A stretch of DNA of 64,000 nt from an uncultured Lachnospiraceae bacterium (GTDB lineage: Bacteria > Bacillota > Clostridia > Lachnospirales > Lachnospiraceae). The DNA lies in the NCBI GenBank assembly GCA_910589385.1, contig CAJUTU010000001.1, positions 1 through 64,000 of the forward strand. The letters are read 5' to 3'. Each line of letters opens with the position of its first letter. Position 1 is the stretch's first letter. This document shows positions 34,524 through 42,473 of the stretch, in pieces. Position numbers and translations under genes: made by a program. The notes under the pieces are model-generated. The model was given only the letters and a program-made list of their open reading frames with translations. It did no database searches and had not been told where the DNA came from.

Positions 34524-35470
34524 AGCAGACTCCCCCGTTCGTCAAAGACTGCCTGGATTTCTCCAGGATGCTTTCGGTTTTCCAGCACCACATAGCGCTC
34601 GAATCTTTTTTTACGCACCAGGTCTGACAGCACCGGCTTTCCTGAGACTTCCTCCATATCCTTCCCATGGACACTTGCAATAAGCCTGCATCCGCACTGC
34701 ATCGCATATTCCATGGCGTGGATATCCTCTGCAGAACCAATCTCATCTACCGCAATGACCTGTGGAGACATGGAACGGATCAGCATGAGCATTCCCTCCG
34801 CTTTCGGGCACCCATCCAGAATATCTGTCCGCATTCCCATTTCATTCTGCGCCACACCGAGATAACAGCCCCCCAGTTCTGAGCGCTCGTCCACCACTCC
34901 TACTGAACAGCCTTTCACATAGGCATTCCCGTCGGAAACCTGCCGGATCAAATCCCGGAGCAAGGTTGTTTTCCCACAGCATGGCGGGGAAATGATCAAT
35001 GTATGGCATATCTGCCTGCCTTTCGTAATATAGCGGAACACCTGATCCGCGCAGCCTGGCACTTCATGGGCCACTCTGATATTGATCGATGATATGTACT
35101 GTAAGTTCTTCACTCTGTTCCGCTCCAATACTGCCTTTCCCATCACTCCCACACGATGTCCTCCTTCAATTGTAATAAATCCCTGCCTGATCTCCTGTTC
35201 ATAGGCGTAAAGGGAATAATGGCTCACGTATTCCAGTGTTTCCCTCATCTCCTCTTTTGTCACCATATGCACTGCTGTTGTACCGTTCTTGCTGAAAGAT
35301 AATATCCTCTCCTGATTTTTGTATACCATGATCAATGGTTTTCCTATCCGCATCCGGATTTCCTGAAGCTGTCCAAAGTCCAGGCCTTCCTTCTCTACAG
35401 TCCTGCGGACCGATTTCGCCAGGATAGAAAGTATCTGCTGTTGTTTCTGATTCATCTCCATCTTGTCCAC
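34517..35470 (-). CDS. spoIIIAA: Stage III sporulation protein AA (secretion ATPase-like)
   Basis: A 317-residue ATPase of the type II/IV secretion kind that drives the SpoIIIA channel. Walker A is 'ISPPCCGKTTLLRD' near residue 160, and the Walker B region is 'PQVIAVDEIGSAED' near 238. The N-terminal domain has 'GGHRVGVMG'. AGAGGTGG precedes the ATG. It is the first gene of the operon, under a sigma-E-like promoter. Confidence 0.96.
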   Translation of the reverse strand: MDKMEMNQKQQQILSILAKSVRRTVEKEGLDFGQLQEIRMRIGKPLIMVYKNQERILSFSKNGTTAVHMVTKEEMRETLEYVSHYSLYAYEQEIRQGFITIEGGHRVGVMGKAVLERNRVKNLQYISSINIRVAHEVPGCADQVFRYITKGRQICHTLIISPPCCGKTTLLRDLIRQVSDGNAYVKGCSVGVVDERSELGGCYLGVAQNEMGMRTDILDGCPKAEGMLMLIRSMSPQVIAVDEIGSAEDIHAMEYAMQCGCRLIASVHGKDMEEVSGKPVLSDLVRKKRFERYVVLENRKHPGEIQAVFDERGSLLC

Positions 35471-35481
35471 CTCTTTAGAAT

Positions 35482-35509
35482 AATATATGATTGTCTGGAA
35501 AAAATATGC
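35482..35509 (-). promoter_or_regulatory. Sigma-E promoter of the spoIIIA operon
   Basis: Minus strand GCATATT (35503-35509), 13 bp, CATATATT (35482-35489). This matches the sigma-E pattern kmATATT / CATAyAhT and lies just before spoIIIAA, as expected for mother-cell expression. Confidence 0.7.
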
Positions 35510-35603
35510 CGCTTTATAAAATATCCTTTCTATTCACAGAAATTCCCTGGCGATTCTATAGAAACAGCAATATATGTCTCGTAATTTTCTGACTTTTTAA
35601 TTA

Positions 35604-35659
35604 AATACCAAAAGATTTCCAACGTATTATTTTTAAAAAAGTGTTGACTTTTTGGTATT
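35604..35659. repeat. Inverted repeat spanning the tRNA-Gly promoter
   Basis: AATACCAAAA (35604-35613) and TTTTGGTATT (35650-35659) are perfect complements 36 bp apart; the second copy lies just after the -35 box. It could be a two-site operator or a chance repeat in AT-rich DNA. Confidence 0.4.
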
Positions 35660-35672
35660 CCTATAGTATAGT
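35644..35672 (+). promoter_or_regulatory. Promoter of the tRNA-Gly gene
   Basis: TTGACT (35644-35649), 17 bp, TATAGT (35667-35672), about 50 bp before the tRNA. Confidence 0.75.
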
Positions 35673-35723
35673 TATTATTGTTCCAAGGCGGTACACCTTA
35701 CTGCATACGGAACAAATAAAGAT

Positions 35724-35796
35724 GCGACAGTGGCTCAGTTGGTAGAGTACGACCTTGCCAAGGTCGGGGTCGCGGGTTCGAACCCCGTCTGTCGCT
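35724..35796 (+). tRNA. tRNA-Gly (anticodon GCC)
   Basis: A 73-base cloverleaf: acceptor stem GCGACAG / CTGTCGC with discriminator T, D arm with GGCTCAGTTGGTAGAG, anticodon loop CTTGCCAAG giving GCC, and T arm GGGTTCGAACCCC with the standard TTCGAA. CCA is not encoded. It is single, with its own promoter and terminator. Confidence 0.97.
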
Positions 35797-35797
35797 T

Positions 35798-35835
35798 AAG
35801 AAAAGGCTTCTTGATAAATCAAGAAGCCTTTTCTT
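35798..35835 (+). terminator. Terminator of tRNA-Gly
   Basis: An 18-bp perfect stem AAGAAAAGGCTTCTTGAT and its complement around a two-base spacer, directly after the tRNA; T-rich 3' arm. Confidence 0.85.
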
Positions 35836-35855
35836 ATCTCTTAATCTGCATATTA

Positions 35856-35885
35856 AGAGAGCGGCAGCAATACCGCTCTCTTTTT
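35856..35885 (+). terminator. Second terminator downstream of tRNA-Gly
   Basis: Stem AGAGAGCGG / CCGCTCTCT with an 8-base loop followed by T4, giving a tandem stop. The remaining gap up to 35993 holds only a doubtful 33-codon frame on the minus strand. Confidence 0.75.
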
Positions 35886-35993
35886 CCATAACTTATTACA
35901 TGACATTCCCTTTTTCAAATCGTAATTTCAATCCCCGGAATTTTCATTAGATTTCGATATGCTTCAAACTCTGCACACCCTCTTTGGGCTTCT

Positions 35994-36920
35994 TTAATTA
36001 AAATCCGGCGCCCCATAGAGATCATAAGGCGTTACCTGATAGACATAGTAATTCAGCCAATTGGAATACAGGTTATTCGCATGGGATCGCCAGAGCAGCT
36101 GCGGCTTATTCTCCGGGTCATCACCGGGATAATAGTTCACCGGTATCTGGATATCCAGTCCCTTTCCGATATCCCTTTTGTACTCACTGTCCAGCGTCAT
36201 CCGGTCATATTCTGGATGCCCCATCACAAAAATCTGCCGTCCCTCTTTTGCCATACAAAGGAACACTCCAGCCTCTTCGGAATCAGCCAGAATCGTGATC
36301 CGCTCATCTTTCTCTAAAAGCTCCTGCGGAATCTCCGTGTGCCTGGAATGAGGCGCATAGAACACATCATCAAATCCCCTCACCAGAGGAATCTTACGTT
36401 TCCTCACATGATGCGGAAAAATACCGAACTTTTTCTCAGGAAGCGGTGCTTTGTCAATCCCATAATGATGATAAATCCCTGCCTGTGCCCCCCAGCATAA
36501 ATGCAGGGTTGAAGTCACATTGGTAACAGTCCAGTCCATGATCTCTTTTAATTCTTCCCAATAATCTACTTCTTCAAAAGGCATCTGTTCCACCGGTGCA
36601 CCCGTGATGATAAACCCATCGAACCTCTGTCTTTTTATCTCCTCAAAAGGCTCATAAAATTTATAGATATGGCTGGTCGAAGTGTTCTTCGAAACGTGGT
36701 TGGATACCCGGACAAATGTCACATCTGTCTGCAGCGGAGTATTAGAAAGAGAGCGCAGGATCTGCAGTTCCGTATCCTCTTTCAACGGCATCAGATTCAG
36801 AAGCCCGATGCTGATAGGGCGGATTTCCTGATGTGCCGCCCGGTATTCATCCATAACAAATATATTCTCCTGCTCAAGTACTTCTTTGATTGGCAGATCA
36901 TTTTGAACTCTTATCGGCAT
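35994..36920 (-). CDS. metAA: Homoserine O-acetyltransferase (MetA family)
   Basis: A 308-residue enzyme that acylates homoserine in methionine synthesis. It belongs to the MetA (not MetX) family: catalytic Cys142 in 'LHLCWGAQAG', the His/Glu pair in 'MGHPEYDRMTL'. Residue 111 is Glu ('GAPVEQ'). In the studied MetA enzymes Glu111 goes with acetyl-CoA use and Gly111 with succinyl-CoA use, so the name follows the acetyl type. GAGGG precedes the ATG, which overlaps the end of the AI-2E family gene by 23 bp. No SAM riboswitch is seen before it. Automatic annotation may call it homoserine O-succinyltransferase. Confidence 0.95.
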   Translation of the reverse strand: MPIRVQNDLPIKEVLEQENIFVMDEYRAAHQEIRPISIGLLNLMPLKEDTELQILRSLSNTPLQTDVTFVRVSNHVSKNTSTSHIYKFYEPFEEIKRQRFDGFIITGAPVEQMPFEEVDYWEELKEIMDWTVTNVTSTLHLCWGAQAGIYHHYGIDKAPLPEKKFGIFPHHVRKRKIPLVRGFDDVFYAPHSRHTEIPQELLEKDERITILADSEEAGVFLCMAKEGRQIFVMGHPEYDRMTLDSEYKRDIGKGLDIQIPVNYYPGDDPENKPQLLWRSHANNLYSNWLNYYVYQVTPYDLYGAPDFN

Positions 36921-38298
36921 TTCTATTTCCCTCGTCTTTCATAAATTCATTTTCCTGTGAGTGCACGTAGGTTCCGTCAGAATCCACATAACTCAGTTCA
37001 TCATATGATGCCGTTTCTATAGGCAGCAGCTTTTCCTCCAGCCTGTGGTTGATCACCATATTCACAATATAATAAATCACAGCAAAAGTTGGCACGCCAA
37101 GGATCATACCTACCACTCCAAACAGGCCTCCGCCCAGCAGAATAGCGAACACTACCCAAAATGCAGAAAGCCCGGTCGAACTCCCTAAAATCCTAGGCCC
37201 AATGATATTTCCATCAATCTGCTGCAGGATCAAGATAAAAATAATGAAATATATACCCATCTTCGGATCAGAAAGCATGATCAAAATGGTGCTTGGTATC
37301 GCTCCAATATAAGGCCCGAAGAATGGGATCACATTTGTCACCCCTACGATGACGCTGACAAGAAACGTATAAGGCATGTCCAATATACTAAGCACAATAA
37401 AACACAAGACTCCTATGATTGCAGAATCAATGATCTTTCCGATAATAAACCCACCGAACATCTCGTTGCTCTTTGCGGTCAGATGCAGGATCATATTCGC
37501 ATGAGATGGTTTAAAAAGGGCATATATGACCTTTTTCGTCTGCATGGAAAACGTCTCTTTACTATATAACACATAAATCGAAACAATAATCCCAATAATA
37601 GCGTTCAGCGTCTCACTTACAACATTGATCACGCCTTCTGTCAAGTTTGACATCAGTACATTTACCTGAGATAACAAGTCTGTCCGCATCCAATTCTGTA
37701 GAGAATCTGCGGCTTCTCTCAAAATCTGAGTAAAGATCTGTTCCAGAGTAGAATCCCCGGCCATCATTTCCGTAATATAATCCAACGCATCATTCAACTG
37801 CCCCGGCACAGTGACTACCATGTTCCTGATACTGCGGTACAGTTCAGGTATCATCATGTTACACAGTGCCACGATCACTGCCAGCAGCACGATGATTGCA
37901 GAAAATATCCCAGCCCCTCTGCTCAGGGAATCGACTTTTTTTAACTTCGGGAAAGCCTTTCTAAGAGCAGTGCTTACATGCCGCTCTACGAATTTTACAA
38001 TGGGATTGAGCAGGTATGCGATTGCCAGCCCATAAATGATGGGTTTCAATATATGGACGATCATCCACAATACCTCTGAAATTGAATCCATCCTGAGCAT
38101 TGTAAAATAAAATACAATCCCTATGACTATGACAATAAACAAAGACTTTTCCCTGCCTAACTGCTGCCGCAGTTTAGACTGCTCCCCTTTCCCAAGGACC
38201 GGACGGTTTATGTAATATCCGCTTTTTTGCTCTGGTATAGCGGCAGCCTCTTCCTGCATCTCCACATCATTTTTATTTTGTTCCTTATCTTGACTCAT
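36898..38298 (-). CDS. AI-2E family transporter (PerM-like permease)
   Basis: A 466-residue polytopic membrane protein of the AI-2 exporter/PerM family. About eight transmembrane segments are visible, with the family core 'GKIIDSAIIGVLCFI' and 'IPFFGPYIGAIPSTIL' near 330 and 'GNIIGPRILGSSTGLSAFWV' near 370. The N-terminal 45 residues are charged and probably cytoplasmic, as is the Asp/Glu-rich tail. Family members export autoinducer-2 or act as sodium/proton antiporters; the substrate here is unknown. GAGAG precedes the ATG. metA overlaps its end, so the two share a transcript. Confidence 0.9.
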   Translation of the reverse strand: MSQDKEQNKNDVEMQEEAAAIPEQKSGYYINRPVLGKGEQSKLRQQLGREKSLFIVIVIGIVFYFTMLRMDSISEVLWMIVHILKPIIYGLAIAYLLNPIVKFVERHVSTALRKAFPKLKKVDSLSRGAGIFSAIIVLLAVIVALCNMMIPELYRSIRNMVVTVPGQLNDALDYITEMMAGDSTLEQIFTQILREAADSLQNWMRTDLLSQVNVLMSNLTEGVINVVSETLNAIIGIIVSIYVLYSKETFSMQTKKVIYALFKPSHANMILHLTAKSNEMFGGFIIGKIIDSAIIGVLCFIVLSILDMPYTFLVSVIVGVTNVIPFFGPYIGAIPSTILIMLSDPKMGIYFIIFILILQQIDGNIIGPRILGSSTGLSAFWVVFAILLGGGLFGVVGMILGVPTFAVIYYIVNMVINHRLEEKLLPIETASYDELSYVDSDGTYVHSQENEFMKDEGNRNADKSSK

Positions 38299-38332
38299 TT
38301 CTCTCTTAACATCCTTTTCAAAGCATAGATAA

Positions 38333-38362
38333 ATTATAACGCGGTATAGGCATTTCAGTCAA
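38333..38362 (-). promoter_or_regulatory. Promoter of the AI-2E family gene and metA
   Basis: Minus strand TTGACT (38357-38362), 18 bp, TATAAT (38333-38338). Confidence 0.7.
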
Positions 38363-38375
38363 CCGCTAAACTCTA

Positions 38376-38415
38376 AAACAGAAAAATCCGGAAAAGTTCC
38401 CGGATTTTTCTGTTT
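38376..38415. terminator. Strong terminator after the DUF1540 gene
   Basis: A 16-bp perfect stem AAACAGAAAAATCCGG and its complement with an 8-base loop; A/T-rich ends let it act in either direction. It lies between the DUF1540 gene and the AI-2E family gene promoter. Confidence 0.8.
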
Positions 38416-38465
38416 GTGTTTCTCCTGTTGAAAAATGCCCAGCTAAAGCCCTGTCTGGATTTTTG

Positions 38466-38783
38466 TTAACGTTCACATTCAAAGGTTGCACACTCTGTCG
38501 CTTCGCAATGACAGGCATTACCGCCTTCTACACTGATCTTCCCTGCGTGGCATTTACACTGGTCATTGTACATACAAGATTCTGCTTCACAATGGATATT
38601 CGTAGCAGCCGAAGCTTCTCCTGTCACATTGGAATAAGAATTTCCCTTTCTTTCCTGAAAGCTGTCACAACAGGTCTCTCCCGCCTTTTTCGCCTGGCTT
38701 CCGCCAACCTGGATCTTATCCAGGTCACAAAGGAAATTCTTATTGTGTGTGCATGTCTGAACCGTACATTTTAATTCTGGCAT
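38466..38783 (-). CDS. Protein with two DUF1540 domains, cysteine-rich
   Basis: A 105-residue protein with 12 cysteines arranged as two similar halves: 'CTVQTCTHNKNFLCDLDKIQ' near residue 5 and 'CEAESCMYNDQCKCHAGKIS' near residue 68. Each is a DUF1540 unit (C-x4-C-x7-C-x-C type), so the gene arose by duplication. DUF1540 proteins occur in spore-forming Firmicutes and are thought to bind metal, but the function is not known. AGGAGG precedes the ATG. It is a single gene. Confidence 0.9.
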   Translation of the reverse strand: MPELKCTVQTCTHNKNFLCDLDKIQVGGSQAKKAGETCCDSFQERKGNSYSNVTGEASAATNIHCEAESCMYNDQCKCHAGKISVEGGNACHCEATECATFECER

Positions 38784-38899
38784 AATGGTTCCTCCTGTTT
38801 ATAGTCATTACTGCTTAAAAAGCAGCTGCAGTTCATTACCATTATGCCCTTTTTCCTGACCTTTATACATGATTACTGACAGATAGAAACCCTTCTGTC

Positions 38900-39661
38900 T
38901 TACAACACCAGTTTAACTTTTGCCACCGTAACAGCTATCATTTCCCGAACCAGATAGTTCAAAAACAAAACCGGATTCGACGTTGCCGCAATCCCCGTCA
39001 GATTGCAGTATCCAACATGCTTTCCCAGAAGCAGGGCGCGGTACAGATGAAAATTATTCGTCACTACTGCAACAGCAGCATCCCTGTGCCCGATATATTC
39101 CATACTATAACGAAGATTTTCCAATGTAGAAGTTGACCGGTCCTCACGAAATATACGCGATGCACTGATTCCACGCTGTATCAGATTCTCCTCCATAGCT
39201 TCTGCCTCACTAATCAATTCGCCTTTTCCCCGTCCTCCTGAAACAATCACCTTTGTACCTGGGTGCTTTACAAGATAGGAATATGCCCGATCCAGCCTCC
39301 GCATAAGAGAATTTGTGATCTGAACTCCCCGCACTTGTGCTCCAAGGACGATCAGGTACTCCGCTTCCCTTATATCTTTGCTGTTCATTGTATACACAAT
39401 TTCTGCCCCTGTAAATAAAGCTGTCAGCCAGCAAATGATAAGAACCGCTCCGATCAAGAAACGGATTCGCACATTTAAATATGGATACAGGACACATACC
39501 GCCAGATGTGTACCGCCGCACACCGCCCAGAACCAGGAAAAAGTAGAATCCCACCTTCTTGTGTAAGCAGAAATCAGGCAGTAGTACAGAATACTTCCTG
39601 CTCCTATAATGATAAAATAAATCTGGTTTATACTAGAGAGCATGTCCAGAGATCTATGCAT
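38900..39661 (-). CDS. YdcF/ElyC-like DUF218 membrane protein
   Basis: A protein of about 253 residues with three or four hydrophobic segments in the first 110 residues and a DUF218 domain after it ('EYLIVLGAQVRGVQITNSL', 'KVIVSGGRGKGELISEAEAM', 'AVAVVTNNFHLYRALLL'). SanA, ElyC and YdcF belong to this group and act in envelope or peptidoglycan maintenance; the enzymatic activity is not settled. ATG 39661 is chosen because it overlaps the SEC-C gene stop by 8 bp, which suggests translational coupling; the ATG at 39643 is an alternative. Confidence 0.85.
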   Translation of the reverse strand: MHRSLDMLSSINQIYFIIIGAGSILYYCLISAYTRRWDSTFSWFWAVCGGTHLAVCVLYPYLNVRIRFLIGAVLIICWLTALFTGAEIVYTMNSKDIREAEYLIVLGAQVRGVQITNSLMRRLDRAYSYLVKHPGTKVIVSGGRGKGELISEAEAMEENLIQRGISASRIFREDRSTSTLENLRYSMEYIGHRDAAVAVVTNNFHLYRALLLGKHVGYCNLTGIAATSNPVLFLNYLVREMIAVTVAKVKLVL

Positions 39662-40169
39662 TCCTTCCGCAGCACTTCTTATATTTTTTACCGCTTCCGC
39701 ATGGACACGGATCATTACGCCCTATCTTTTTCTCCTTACGGATGATCCCAGACTTCCTTTGCTCTAAAAACAGGCGTCTTCTTGTCTCTTCATCATAGAT
39801 ATCATTCCACTGCGGCAGTTCATACAGCCAGTCTGCCCTTGCATCAACCATGTTTTTATATAACTTTTCTTTGTCAAATGCCAGGCTGACTTCTGTATCT
39901 TCATCCATCGTCTCAATAGGGTTCGCCTCCTTCAGGCTCTCATTAATCCCATCTAGAAACCCAACCATAGTCATAACATCCATATTATACTTTTCTGCCA
40001 GATCTTTTACAGTCCCTTTTACTTCCGTATCCGGCTCGGACAAAAGCTGTTCATAGACTCCCTTCTCAACCTGAAAATACGCATCCCACAAACTTTTTAA
40101 CTGTTCTCTTGTCTTTTTCTGGTCATAAGCCATCTCTCGCCATTGTTCCAATAAAGTCTTATCACTCAT
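39654..40169 (-). CDS. SEC-C metal-binding motif protein
   Basis: A 171-residue protein whose C-terminus is a complete SEC-C zinc motif, 'GRNDPCPCGSGKKYKKCCG', as found at the end of SecA and in YecA-like proteins. The first ~145 residues are helical and acidic with no family I recognise ('VKDLAEKYNMDVMTMVGFLDG' is the most conserved-looking part). SEC-C motifs bind zinc and ribosomes or SecB. AAGGAG precedes the ATG. It forms a two-gene unit with the DUF218 gene. Confidence 0.88.
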   Translation of the reverse strand: MSDKTLLEQWREMAYDQKKTREQLKSLWDAYFQVEKGVYEQLLSEPDTEVKGTVKDLAEKYNMDVMTMVGFLDGINESLKEANPIETMDEDTEVSLAFDKEKLYKNMVDARADWLYELPQWNDIYDEETRRRLFLEQRKSGIIRKEKKIGRNDPCPCGSGKKYKKCCGRNA

Positions 40170-40208
40170 CGTAATTTAGCTCCTTCACCTATTATAAATC
40201 GCTTATCC

Positions 40209-40237
40209 ATTATATACTATATTTTTTGTTCCGTAAA
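40209..40237 (-). promoter_or_regulatory. Promoter of the SEC-C / DUF218 pair
   Basis: Minus strand TTTACG (40232-40237), 17 bp, TATAAT (40209-40214). Confidence 0.65.
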
Positions 40238-40268
40238 CTCTTAATTTTCCAATCCTATCTTTTTTCTG

Positions 40269-40297
40269 TTGCAGTTTAATATATTTTTCGATATAAT
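40269..40297 (+). promoter_or_regulatory. Promoter of the 74-residue membrane protein gene
   Basis: TTGCAG (40269-40274), 17 bp, TATAAT (40292-40297). It is divergent from the SEC-C promoter. Confidence 0.65.
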
Positions 40298-40341
40298 ATT
40301 CAAAAAGTAATCCCCTGATCTGAAAAAGGAGCTGTTGTCTT

Positions 40342-40566
40342 ATGAAAACATGGAAGCGTATTCTTGCATTACTTGGCGCCGTTGGGCTATTCGTCCTTTA
40401 TGCCGGCACACTGGTTTTTGCACTGATAGACAGCCCTTTATCCTCCAGCCTGCTTAAAATTTCTGTCGCGGCTACCATCCTTCTCCCTGTCATTCTGTAT
40501 GCTTGTATACTTTTTTCCCGTCTCATAGACCGCCGGGACGACGATGCTTCTGACAGCGATTCCTGA
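40342..40566 (+). CDS. Small membrane protein of unknown function
   Basis: A 74-residue protein with two hydrophobic segments (about 7-29 and 37-58) and a short acidic tail (DDDASDSDS). AAAAAGGAG precedes the ATG and a good promoter lies upstream. I do not recognise it; small two-helix proteins of this shape are common in Lachnospiraceae. Confidence 0.75.
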   Translation: MKTWKRILALLGAVGLFVLYAGTLVFALIDSPLSSSLLKISVAATILLPVILYACILFSRLIDRRDDDASDSDS

Positions 40567-40649
40567 CTCTCGTCAGCCCGCACATTTTTTCTTATCAGTC
40601 CCTTACCCTATATCCTTTATCCAGCAAAAGGCTGGATAAAGATGATACA

Positions 40650-40871
40650 TTATACATACAACATAGCTGCAAGTTCCATCATTGCTCCCCATTTTACAGC
40701 ATTTACTTTTTTCGGATCTTCCGCTTTTTTCTCGCTCTTCTCTCTTCTATGTATTTCATCCCCGCTGTTGGCATCTTCCAATTCTTTTCCTCTTATCACG
40801 TTCTTTCTTCTTAGATATTCCTCCATAGAAATCACGGATTCCTTCCCTGTTCTATTTATTGTCTGCTGCAT
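40650..40871 (-). CDS. Small charged protein of unknown function
   Basis: A 73-residue soluble protein, rich in Lys and Glu in the middle (about residues 20-55), with a hydrophobic end ('WGAMMELAAMLYV'). AGGAGGTAAC sits at ideal distance from the ATG and TATAAT lies about 45 bp upstream, which supports a real gene. I do not recognise it. It is convergent with the small membrane protein gene. Confidence 0.6.
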   Translation of the reverse strand: MQQTINRTGKESVISMEEYLRRKNVIRGKELEDANSGDEIHRREKSEKKAEDPKKVNAVKWGAMMELAAMLYV

Positions 40872-41011
40872 AAGTTACCTCCTGTCCGCATAAACCCCAG
40901 CTTTACTATTATATGCTTTTATCCCCCAGATATTCCAATCTTGTTATTTACTTTATCAGCTAAATGTGACGTTCTCGTGACTCATTTCTTAAAAAATGAT
41001 AACGATAAAAC

Positions 41012-41068
41012 AAAAAGTGCGTAAAATAACCTGTCTTCATGACACAGATTATTTTACGCACTCTTTTT
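41012..41068 (-). terminator. Terminator of the nrdD-nrdG-dut-purA operon
   Basis: An 18-bp stem AAAAAGTGCGTAAAATAA and near-complement with a 19-base loop, T-run on the minus strand, just after the purA stop. The remaining gap 40872-41011 holds only a weak -10 for the small charged protein gene. Confidence 0.85.
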
Positions 41069-41100
41069 GCTATATTTATCGTTTCATGCAGCTTAGTGCA

Positions 41101-42414
41101 CTACAAATTTGATGCCCCGCCAGCTTGCTGTAGTGTCTTTGTTTTATATATTATATCCTCTCTTCCCGGTCCATTACTAATCAATGTAATCGGATAGCCG
41201 ATTTGTTTCTCTACAAATTCAATATACTCTCTGCAATTCTCCGGCAGTTCTTCATAATTCTTGATCCCTCTGATATCGCATTTCCATCCAGGGAGTTTTT
41301 CCAATACCGGTTTCGCCCGATTCAGCAAATGTGTTACCGGGAATTCTGTCGTCACCTCTCCATCAATCTCATAACCCACGCAGACCGGAATCTCATCCAG
41401 ATATCCCAAAACATCTAATACGGTAAAGGCCACATCTGTAGTTCCCTGCATCCTGCATCCATATTTGGATGCTACACAGTCAAACCAGCCCACGCGCCTC
41501 GGCCTGCCGGTAGTCGCGCCATATTCCCCACCGTCTCCGCCGCGCCGTCTTAGTTCTTCTGCCTCGTCTCCAAAAAGTTCGCTGACAAAAGCGCCTGCCC
41601 CAACTGCACTGGAATAAGCCTTGCAGACAGTAATGACCTGCTTAATCTCATAAGGCGGGATCCCCGCTCCGATTGCTCCATATGCAGCCAATGTGGAGGA
41701 AGATGTCACCATCGGGTAAATCCCATGATCCGGATCCTTTAAGGAGCCAAGCTGCCCTTCCAATAGGATCTCTTTTCCGTCCTTTAATGCCTGATGCAAG
41801 AACAAAGACACATCACCTACATAAGGCTCGATCATCTTCTTATATCCCATCAGCTCCTGATACAGCTCATCCGGGTCAATCAGTGGTTTATGATATAAAT
41901 GTTCCAAAATTACATTCTTCAGCTCCGCCACACGCGCTGTCTTCTCCTTCAGCAGTTCCTCATCAAAGAGTTCGCTGACCTGGAACCCTGTCTTTGCATA
42001 TTTATCCGAGTAAAACGGCGCGATTCCTGACTTTGTGGAACCAAAGGACTTCCCGCCGAGACGTTCCTCCTCATATGCATCTAACGATTTATGATAAGAC
42101 ATCACCATCTGCGCACGGTTCGACACTAAAATCTTCGGTGCCGGCACCCCCCGCTCCACAATGGACTGGATCTCTTCAAACAGCCTTGGAACATCCAGTG
42201 CGACTCCATTTCCGATCACACTTGTGGTATGGCTGTAAAATACGCCTGACGGAAGAGTATGAAGCGCAAACTTTCCATAATCGTTCACGATCGTGTGCCC
42301 TGCATTGGCTCCTCCCTGAAACCGGACAATAATATCTGCTTCCTTTCCAAGCATATCGGTAATCTTTCCCTTACCTTCATCACCCCAATTTGCTCCAACA
42401 ACTGCTTTTACCAT
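41101..42414 (-). CDS. purA: Adenylosuccinate synthetase
   Basis: A 437-residue GTP-dependent enzyme that joins IMP and aspartate, the committed step to AMP. The N-terminal P-loop-like 'GANWGDEGKGKITD' with the catalytic Asp, 'GGANAGHTIV' (catalytic His), and the C-terminal 'PGREDII' are seen. Residues 'TTGRPRRVGWFD' bind IMP/aspartate. The start at 42414 follows AGGAGGG. It is the last gene of the nucleotide operon, 60 bp after dut. Confidence 0.97.
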   Translation of the reverse strand: MVKAVVGANWGDEGKGKITDMLGKEADIIVRFQGGANAGHTIVNDYGKFALHTLPSGVFYSHTTSVIGNGVALDVPRLFEEIQSIVERGVPAPKILVSNRAQMVMSYHKSLDAYEEERLGGKSFGSTKSGIAPFYSDKYAKTGFQVSELFDEELLKEKTARVAELKNVILEHLYHKPLIDPDELYQELMGYKKMIEPYVGDVSLFLHQALKDGKEILLEGQLGSLKDPDHGIYPMVTSSSTLAAYGAIGAGIPPYEIKQVITVCKAYSSAVGAGAFVSELFGDEAEELRRRGGDGGEYGATTGRPRRVGWFDCVASKYGCRMQGTTDVAFTVLDVLGYLDEIPVCVGYEIDGEVTTEFPVTHLLNRAKPVLEKLPGWKCDIRGIKNYEELPENCREYIEFVEKQIGYPITLISNGPGREDIIYKTKTLQQAGGASNL

Positions 42415-42473
42415 TTTAATCCCTCCTGCAATCTGCAACCAATTCCCGTGTCTTTTTTATAAAATACTTTATA

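Noticed and set aside
35698..35889. 63-residue minus-strand frame across the tRNA-Gly gene and its terminator
   Set aside because: Lies wholly over RNA gene and hairpin sequence.
35915..36016. 33-codon minus-strand frame MGRRILIKEAQRGCAEFEAY... overlapping the metA 3' end
   Set aside because: The residues look protein-like, but it has no ribosome binding site and no recognisable family, and it starts inside metA. It could be a gene remnant; not supported as a gene.
40615..40641. Hairpin CTTTATCCAGC / GCTGGATAAAG between the two small genes
   Set aside because: Stable stem but no T-run on either strand, so I cannot call it a terminator.
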